A DNA stretch of 47,785 nucleotides from Myxococcota bacterium (GTDB lineage: Bacteria; Myxococcota_A; Polyangia; Polyangiales; Polyangiaceae): the NCBI GenBank assembly GCA_963169915.1, contig CAUJEM010000132.1, positions 1-47,785 of the forward strand. Reading direction: 5' to 3'. The position numbers were made by a program, and so were the translations under genes. The notes under the pieces were generated by a model. That model made no database searches and had not been told where the DNA came from. It saw only the letters and a program-made list of their open reading frames with translations. Of this stretch, positions 42,625-47,785 are shown piece by piece (the stretch's first letter is position 1; the number at the start of each line of letters is the position of its first letter).

Positions 42625-43511
42625 CCCCCGCTCCGGCGCTGCGTGGCGATGATGTGCAGCAAGGCAGGGAAGAGCGCCTGATAGGTCTCTCGCGCGCCGC
42701 GCGTGCTGCCGGGAAACGTGACCACCAGCGCGCTGCCCACCATGCCCGCCACGCCGCGCGAGAGCATGGCGTACGGCGTGCGGCGCTGCCCATAGGCGCG
42801 CGCCGCCTCCATGACGCCCGGCAGCTCCCGCGTGAGCAGCGGGCCCACGGTCTCGACCGTGAAGTCGTCCGCGCCGAGGCCGGTGCCGCCCACCGTGATG
42901 ATCAGCTCGGCGCCGCGCTCCAAGAGGCCGGTGAGCGCCGCGCGGAGCTGCTCCGCCTGGCCCACGCGCTCCGCGGCGCCCAGCAGCGCCACGCTGGGCG
43001 AGGCCTCCAGCCCGCGGGTGACCTCCTGCAGCGCCGTGTCCTTCACGCGCCCCGTGACGATGACGCCCACGCGCACCTTGGGCTCGAGCTGCTGCGAGAA
43101 ATCACTCTTACCCCCGGACTTGGCGAGCAGCTTCACCTCGCGCAGCTCCAGCTCCGTGGTGTGGGGCTTGAGCATGTCGTAGAGGGTGAGCGCCGCCAGG
43201 CTGGCGCCGGTGAGCGCCTCCATCTCTACGCCCGTGGGCGCCAGCGTCCGCACCACCGTGCGCACGCGCACGCCCTCCGGCTCGAACTGGTAGCGCACCT
43301 CCGCCTGGCTGATGGCGAGCCCATGGCAGAAGGGGATGAGCTCGTGCGTGCGCTTGGCGGCCATGATGCCGGCCATGCGCGCGATCTCCAGGGCGTCGCC
43401 CTTCTCCAGCCTGCGCTCGCGCAGGAGCCGCTGCGCCTCGGCGGGCATGGTGAGCAGCGCCTCCGCCTCGGCCTCGCGGTAGGTGTCGATTTTGTGGCTG
43501 ACGTCTTTCAT
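42621..43511 (-). CDS. moaCB: MoaC-MoaB fusion protein
   Basis: 296 residues in two domains. Residues 1 to about 150 are MoaC (cyclic pyranopterin monophosphate synthase): [56 protein letters not shown] and a KSGGKSD end. Residues of about 165-296 are MoaB/MogA-like (molybdopterin adenylyltransferase): [32 protein letters not shown] and [23 protein letters not shown]. One protein thus joins an early and a late step of Moco synthesis. Such fusions are known in some bacteria. No separate mogA or moaB exists here. Confidence 0.93.
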   Translation of the reverse strand: MKDVSHKIDTYREAEAEALLTMPAEAQRLLRERRLEKGDALEIARMAGIMAAKRTHELIPFCHGLAISQAEVRYQFEPEGVRVRTVVRTLAPTGVEMEALTGASLAALTLYDMLKPHTTELELREVKLLAKSGGKSDFSQQLEPKVRVGVIVTGRVKDTALQEVTRGLEASPSVALLGAAERVGQAEQLRAALTGLLERGAELIITVGGTGLGADDFTVETVGPLLTRELPGVMEAARAYGQRRTPYAMLSRGVAGMVGSALVVTFPGSTRGARETYQALFPALLHIIATQRRSGG

Positions 43512-43951
43512 TCCAGGCGTTCTTTCTCGGTCACGAGCGGCACCCCCTCGAGGTAGGCGCTGCGCCCATCCTCATAGTGCTCCTCTTTCCAGACCGGCAC
43601 CCGCGCCTTCAGCTCCTCGATGGCGTAGCGCAGCGCCTGGAAGGCCTCGTCCCGGTGCGCGGAGCGCACCACGATGACGACGCTGGCCTCCCCCACCGCC
43701 AGCGTCCCCGTGCGGTGCACCAGCCGGCAGCGCTGGATCCGAAAGCGCGCGAGCGCCTCCTGCTCGATGGCGGCCAGCGCCCGGCTCGCGAGCGCGGGCT
43801 GCGCCTCGTAGGTGATGCCGGTGACCCGGCGCCCCTCGTTCTCGTCACGCACCGTGCCCACGAAGATGGCCAGCGCCCCAGCGGCGGGCTCCTCCGTCTC
43901 CGCCAGGAGCGCCGTCAGCTCCAGCGGCTCGCTCGTCAAGTGGACCGGCAC
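43508..43951 (-). CDS. moaE: Molybdopterin synthase large subunit MoaE
   Basis: 147 residues. GALAIFVGTVRDENEGRRV, LEYEA-like TGITYEAQP, HRTGTLAVGEASVVIVVRSAHR, and the catalytic region RVPVWKEEHYEDG with its conserved Lys. It converts cyclic pyranopterin to molybdopterin with sulphur carried by MoaD. It begins 1 nt after the moaD stop and overlaps moaCB by 4 nt. Confidence 0.95.
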   Translation of the reverse strand: MPVHLTSEPLELTALLAETEEPAAGALAIFVGTVRDENEGRRVTGITYEAQPALASRALAAIEQEALARFRIQRCRLVHRTGTLAVGEASVVIVVRSAHRDEAFQALRYAIEELKARVPVWKEEHYEDGRSAYLEGVPLVTEKERLE

Positions 43952-43952
43952 G

Positions 43953-44201
43953 CTAGCCTCCGCTCACGGGCGGGAGCAGCAGCACCGTCTGCCCCTCGGT
44001 GAGCCGGTGCGAGCGCGCGACCATCTCTTCACCCACCGCCGCGGCCACGCTGCTCAGCGTGGCCTCCGCCAAGCCGAGCCGCTCGCCCAGCTCCCGCAGG
44101 ACGTCCCTCACGGTGACCTCCCCCTCCCCCAGCTCCAGGCCAAGCTCGTGCGTCTGCGCCAGCGACTTGAGGACGCCGTAGAGTTCCACTCGGATGTGCA
44201 T
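43953..44201 (-). CDS. moaD: Molybdopterin synthase sulphur carrier MoaD
   Basis: 82 residues with a beta-grasp ubiquitin-like fold. It ends in VLLLPPVSGG, whose terminal Gly-Gly is adenylated and thiocarboxylated for sulphur transfer. VRVELYGVLKSLA-type start (HIRVELYG). It lies 3 nt after moaA. Confidence 0.93.
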   Translation of the reverse strand: MHIRVELYGVLKSLAQTHELGLELGEGEVTVRDVLRELGERLGLAEATLSSVAAAVGEEMVARSHRLTEGQTVLLLPPVSGG

Positions 44202-44204
44202 GCT

Positions 44205-45215
44205 TCAACCGCCGATGTTGCTCATTCTAATCTTGGTGACTTGACCTTCGTTCCAGCCATGGCCGGCGGGCTTGAGCGCGGCGGCTTGGAGAAACCCCGC
44301 CTTGATTTGCAGATCATCCCGGGCCGCGATGGCCTCCGTCAGCGGCACGCTCAGCTCGTGCGCGAGGCAGGGGCGCAGCTCCCCCGTCGCCGTCAGCCGA
44401 AAGCGCGAGCAGGTGTCGCAGTAGTGCTCTGACAGCGGCGTGATGAAGCCCAGCACGCCCGCGCCATCAGGGAGGCGCCAGTAGCGGGCGGGGCCGTTGC
44501 CGCCAGGGCCGGGGACGGGCTCGATGGACAGCTCTGCCTCCAAGCGCCGCCGCACGTCCGTGAGGTTGACGTAGCGACCCGCCAGCTCTCCCGCGGCGCC
44601 CTCACCGATGGGCATCAGCTCCAAGAAGCGCACCACCAGATCATGCTGCCGCGTCAGCTCCGCCCAGGTGTCGATCTCGTCGTCGTTGACGCCCTTGAGC
44701 ACGAGCACGTTGATCTTCAGGGGGCGCAGCCCGGCCTTCGCGGCGCGTCGGATCCCGGCCCACACGTCGTCCATCAGATCCAGCCCCGTGATGGAGTGGT
44801 AGCGCTCCGGGCGCAGCGAGTCCGCGCTCACCGTGAGGCGATCGAGCCCCGCCTCCACCAGCGCGTCCACGTGGCGCCCGAGCAGCACGCCGTTGGTGGT
44901 GAGCGCCACCTCCGCCACGCGCGTCTCGCGCTTCAAGCGCGCGATGAGCCCCGGCACGCCGTGGCGCACCAAGGGCTCTCCCCCCGTGATCCTCACGCGG
45001 TCGATGCCGAGCTCCGCCGCGCAGCGGACCACGCGCACGATCTCGTCGAAGCCGAGCAGCTCCTCACGCTGACGAAAGCCCGTGCTGCCGCTCGGCAAGC
45101 AGTAGGTGCAGCGCAGGTTGCAGCGGTCCGTCACGGAGACGCGCAGGCTCTTGACCAGGCGGCCGCAGGAGTCGAAGACGGCGCGCCGCTCGGGCCCTGG
45201 CGCCTCAGCCGGCAT
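44205..45215 (-). CDS. moaA: GTP 3',8-cyclase MoaA
   Basis: 336 residues. A radical-SAM enzyme that starts Moco synthesis by cyclising GTP. The N-terminal cluster motif is Cys32-x3-Cys36-x2-Cys39 (RCNLRCTYC). RITGGEPLVRHG and LTTNGVLL follow. The second cluster is C-x2-C-x13-C (YCDTCSRFRL to RPCLA), and the C-terminus ends in SNIGG with the Gly-Gly tail needed for activity. I chose ATG 45215, which overlaps the mobA stop by 11 nt; the frame is open further upstream inside mobA. Confidence 0.95.
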   Translation of the reverse strand: MPAEAPGPERRAVFDSCGRLVKSLRVSVTDRCNLRCTYCLPSGSTGFRQREELLGFDEIVRVVRCAAELGIDRVRITGGEPLVRHGVPGLIARLKRETRVAEVALTTNGVLLGRHVDALVEAGLDRLTVSADSLRPERYHSITGLDLMDDVWAGIRRAAKAGLRPLKINVLVLKGVNDDEIDTWAELTRQHDLVVRFLELMPIGEGAAGELAGRYVNLTDVRRRLEAELSIEPVPGPGGNGPARYWRLPDGAGVLGFITPLSEHYCDTCSRFRLTATGELRPCLAHELSVPLTEAIAARDDLQIKAGFLQAAALKPAGHGWNEGQVTKIRMSNIGG

Positions 45216-45843
45216 GCACCCGGGTCTCCAGGTAGCGCGCGTGGTCCGCTGGCGTGTTGAGGTTCTCGAAGGGGGCCTCACCGCCAAGCTCGGCGACCTC
45301 CTCCTCGCTGAGGTAGTGCACGTCGATGCTCGCCTGCCGGATGCTCTGCACCATGCAATGCTGGCCCCAGCGCACGGAGTCGCGCAAGGCGGCAGCGATG
45401 CGCGGGCGATAAAAGGCGCTCATCACCTGCAGGCGGCCCGCCGTGGTGGCGATGAGCGCGTCCGGCGCGGTGGGCAGCCCGCGACGGAGGGCGTCGAAGC
45501 GCCGCAGGAACTGGGAGCTGACGCCGGGCAGATCCGTCGCTAGGAGGAAGGCACAGCCCCGGTCGAGCTGGTCGAGGGCGTCCGCCACCGCCGAGAGCGG
45601 GCCCGCCGAGGGCTCCGCGTCGAGCAAGAAGGTGGCGCCCTCCCCGAGCAGGGGCCGCAGGAGCTGGGCGTCCGCCTCCTCCCGCACGAGCACCCACGGG
45701 GCCCCGAAGGCCTCGCTGAGCGCGCGGTGCACGCGGACGATGAGCGGCTCCCCGTCGATGGACAGCAGCCGCTTGTCCTGCCCCATGCGACGTGAGCGGC
45801 CCCCAGCGAGCAGGAGCCCGCGGACCTGCGCAGCGTCACTCAT
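45205..45843 (-). CDS. mobA: Molybdenum cofactor guanylyltransferase MobA
   Basis: 212 residues. The nucleotide-binding signature LLLAGGRSRRMGQDKRLL lies at 10-27, GPLSAVADAL and LLATDLPGVS follow, and FENLNTPADHARYL is near the end. It attaches GMP to Moco to make the bis-MGD form used by DMSO-reductase-family enzymes. It is the first gene of the operon. AGGAGG stands 7 nt before the ATG, the best Shine-Dalgarno in the window. The 180-nt upstream gap (45844-46023) contains TAGGCT-type hexamers but no clear promoter, and I could not identify a Moco riboswitch in it. Confidence 0.93.
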   Translation of the reverse strand: MSDAAQVRGLLLAGGRSRRMGQDKRLLSIDGEPLIVRVHRALSEAFGAPWVLVREEADAQLLRPLLGEGATFLLDAEPSAGPLSAVADALDQLDRGCAFLLATDLPGVSSQFLRRFDALRRGLPTAPDALIATTAGRLQVMSAFYRPRIAAALRDSVRWGQHCMVQSIRQASIDVHYLSEEEVAELGGEAPFENLNTPADHARYLETRVHAG

Positions 45844-46023
45844 GCTCGCCTCCTAAGGCAGAAGTTGGCCCTGCGCCAGCGCGGCGCTCCGAGCCTTGGA
45901 AGTACCTGGCCGGCGGACCGGCGTCGTAGCCTACGCCCATCGTATTTCCCGGTGCTTGGCGGCGCTGAGCATGGCGCATCGCACTTACCGGGCACTTACA
46001 CGGGCCGCCGCCGCGCTGCCACA

Positions 46024-47772
46024 CTACGCACGCAGCCCGAGCCGCTCCGCGAAGCGCCGCAGCGTGAGCGGTGGGCGGCTACCGTAGTGCTCGAGCAGCT
46101 GCTGCTCGTACTCCGCGTACTCCCGCGCGGCCTCCGCGGGGCGGCCGGCGTCCAGTAAGACCTCGAACAGCTGCTGCGCGAAGTCTTGGTGCAGCGGCTC
46201 GAGCCGCAACCCCTGGCGCAAGGCGTCCACGGCCGCTTCGTGCGCCCCGGCCTGGTGCCGGAGCCCAGCCAGGGAGGAGAGCGCGTCGAGCTGCTGCGCG
46301 TGCAGCTCGTGCCGCTCCGCGACGCACCAGTCGTCGTACGGGGCCTCCGCGAACAGCGGCCCCGCGTAGAGCGCCGTCGCCGCCTCGAAGGCCTGGACCG
46401 CCCGCGCGGGGTCGCCCTCGACGAGCGCCGCGCGGGCCGTGGCGAGCTGCTGTCGATACTGCACGAGGTCCAAGCTGACACCCTCGAGCTCGAGCACCCA
46501 GTCCTCCTCCACGCTGTGCACGAAATGCCAGCGTCGCCCGCGCGCTCCGCGCGGCTCCAGCGCCGCGCGGAGCGCGTGCATCGCCACGTGCAGTGAATTG
46601 AGCGCGGACTCCGGCGCCGAGTCCGGCCAGAGCCACTCCATCAACCGCTCACGGTGGATGCGGCGCCCGCCGTGCAGCGCCAAGATCTTGAGCAAGCCGA
46701 GCGCCTTGCGACGAGTGAACGCCTCCGGCCCGAGCAGCTCGCCGTCGCGCCGCACGCTGAAGCTCCCGAGGCAGCGCAGCTCGAGCTTGGCCGGAGCGCT
46801 GGCGACGGCGGCGGCGGCGACCTGCTCCGGTGGCGCGAGGGTCGCGGCCTCCTGCGCCATCGCCAGCAACGGGATGAGCGCGCTCGTGGGGAGCGACGGT
46901 GAGCGCTTGCCGTAGTCCAGCAAGGCCGCCGCGCGGAGCTGCCCCTCACTGATGATGGGCACGCAGCAGCGCACCCCCTTGAGCCCGCGCGCCGCTGGAC
47001 AAGGGTCATTGGCGCCCTCGCGCTGACCCACCACCGCGGCGTGCCCTCGCGGGAGGAGCCTGCAGCGCCCCAGGTGGCCCTGGCACGCGCTCGCCGCCTC
47101 TTCACTGCTGGCGCCCACCACCTCCACGTCGCCGGAAGCGCGCGGGACGAGCAGCGTGGCGTGCTTGGCGCCGGCCGTCTGCCGCAGCAGCTCCATGAAG
47201 CGCGGCCACAAGCTGGCCGCATCGGCCGGGTCCGCCGACAGCTCACGGACACGCTCACGGCCCGCGGCGAGCCCGGCGCGCACCGTCGTCCCGATGAGCA
47301 CGGCGGCGCGCTCGAGCAAGGGCACGAGCCGCTCTTGGTCGTGCGAGGAGCTCCACGCCAAGTGGAGCGAGCCCAGGGGTCCGCTGGGGGAGCGCAGCGG
47401 GACGGCGACCACCGTGCGGACGCCGTCCTGAGCAGCGGCCGTCCGCAGGAACCGGTGGTCCGCCGCCGCGTCCTGCTCGACCAAGGCGCGCTTGGTGCTC
47501 GTCACGATGCCGGGATAGCCCAAGCCTGGCTTGAAGCGCACTTGCGTGCGTAGGCTGTCGCGATGGCGGCCGATGCAGGCGACGAGCAGCAAGTGCCCGC
47601 CCGCGGGCTCCGCGAGGAACAGCTCTACGTCGTCCGCCTGTACGCCGTCGCGCAGAGCCACGAGCGCGCGCACGAGGCTCTGCCCCAGCACGTCCGGGCA
47701 GAGCGCGGAGGCCATCACGCCGCGCACGTGCAGGTCGCGGGGTTGCGAGAGCCCGAAGGAACGAAGCTGCAA
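46024..47772 (-). CDS. GAF-GAF-winged-helix-BTAD transcription regulator
   Basis: 582 residues from TTG 47772, which has GAGAGGA 5 nt upstream; the true start could lie outside the window. Two GAF-like sensor domains (about 40-170 and 185-315) come first. The second contains five cysteines (ACQGHLGRCRLL, DPCPAARGLKGVRCCVPI). An OmpR-type winged helix follows (about 325-405: LELRCLGSFSVRRDGELL, TRRKALGLLKILALHGG, RLMEWLWPD). The bacterial transcriptional activation domain covers about 425-580 with TPR-like helices (FEAATALYAGPLF, DDWCVAERHEL). This is the SARP/AfsR-like layout with GAF sensors in front. It lies upstream of the Moco operon on the same strand, but a regulatory link is only a guess. 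Confidence 0.88.
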   Translation of the reverse strand: MQLRSFGLSQPRDLHVRGVMASALCPDVLGQSLVRALVALRDGVQADDVELFLAEPAGGHLLLVACIGRHRDSLRTQVRFKPGLGYPGIVTSTKRALVEQDAAADHRFLRTAAAQDGVRTVVAVPLRSPSGPLGSLHLAWSSSHDQERLVPLLERAAVLIGTTVRAGLAAGRERVRELSADPADAASLWPRFMELLRQTAGAKHATLLVPRASGDVEVVGASSEEAASACQGHLGRCRLLPRGHAAVVGQREGANDPCPAARGLKGVRCCVPIISEGQLRAAALLDYGKRSPSLPTSALIPLLAMAQEAATLAPPEQVAAAAVASAPAKLELRCLGSFSVRRDGELLGPEAFTRRKALGLLKILALHGGRRIHRERLMEWLWPDSAPESALNSLHVAMHALRAALEPRGARGRRWHFVHSVEEDWVLELEGVSLDLVQYRQQLATARAALVEGDPARAVQAFEAATALYAGPLFAEAPYDDWCVAERHELHAQQLDALSSLAGLRHQAGAHEAAVDALRQGLRLEPLHQDFAQQLFEVLLDAGRPAEAAREYAEYEQQLLEHYGSRPPLTLRRFAERLGLRA

Positions 47773-47785
47773 GGCTGTCCTCTCT

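Noticed and set aside
45844..46023. Molybdenum-cofactor riboswitch upstream of mobA
   Set aside because: The gap is long enough, but I could not identify the conserved elements by eye. A covariance-model search with the Moco family would decide.

Overview
The window is very GC-rich DNA, densely packed with coding sequence. The style fits a myxobacterium-type genome (Myxococcota, Polyangia; possibly near the Sandaracinaceae or Polyangiaceae). The pointers are two Hanks-type Ser/Thr kinases, one followed by a TPR/PEGA-like membrane protein and one fused to an ATPase and helical repeats. There are also many Ala/Pro- or Gly-rich lipoproteins, a stressosome-like Rsb cluster, a membrane-bound NtrC-like protein and a free-standing four-helix-bundle (23S rRNA intervening-sequence protein type) gene. 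This placement rests on gene content and style only. No rRNA, tRNA, CRISPR array, prophage or classical insertion sequence was seen.

Layout. 1-8769: mostly envelope proteins (divergent lipoproteins at the left edge, a Cys-rich small lipoprotein, a VWA lipoprotein, a barrel-like protein, a Gly-rich lipoprotein), with a SAM methyltransferase, a TFIIB-type zinc-ribbon protein and an SCP-x-like thiolase between them. 8823-12461 (minus): a tightly overlapping rsbS-rsbT-rsbX-second ATPase-rsbR(PAS-PAS-STAS) operon. 12658-23491: zinc-ribbon membrane protein, GluQ-RS, large lipoprotein, quinone-reductase-like MDR, sulfatase-fold lipoprotein, recN, a kinase plus TPR/PEGA pair, and a small exported protein with an unusually AT- and pyrimidine-rich leader. 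23623-28333: a sulfatase-modifying-factor-fold lipoprotein with a minisatellite linker, exodeoxyribonuclease III, and a 4-nt-overlapping pair of a PIN-PhoH ATPase and a DUF1704/MATCAP-like metallopeptidase.

28511-29605 is the most unusual stretch. A 50-bp direct repeat (48 of 50 identical) brackets about 1 kb. This holds a G-rich hexamer array, a 14-bp inverted repeat with a nested hairpin, a four-helix-bundle gene, a hairpin just after its stop, and a C-rich array. It looks like a discrete cassette or dispersed element.

29843-36121: a membrane protein with a decayed sigma-54-type AAA+ domain, then a 1296-residue kinase/cyclase-like/ATPase/helical-repeat protein. 36135-41094: SDR, amidase, class I aminotransferase and a lipoprotein. 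41392-45843 (minus): a compact molybdenum-cofactor operon, mobA-moaA-moaD-moaE-moaC/moaB fusion-moeA, with no molybdoenzyme beside it. 46024-47772: a GAF-GAF-winged helix-BTAD regulator.

A theme across the window is a -10-like hexamer (TANNNT or close, often preceded by GC) placed only 6-8 nt before the start codon at 14 genes. This is what leaderless transcription would look like, and it helped choose starts. Genes inside operons instead use overlapping stop/start codons, and a few have Shine-Dalgarno sequences.
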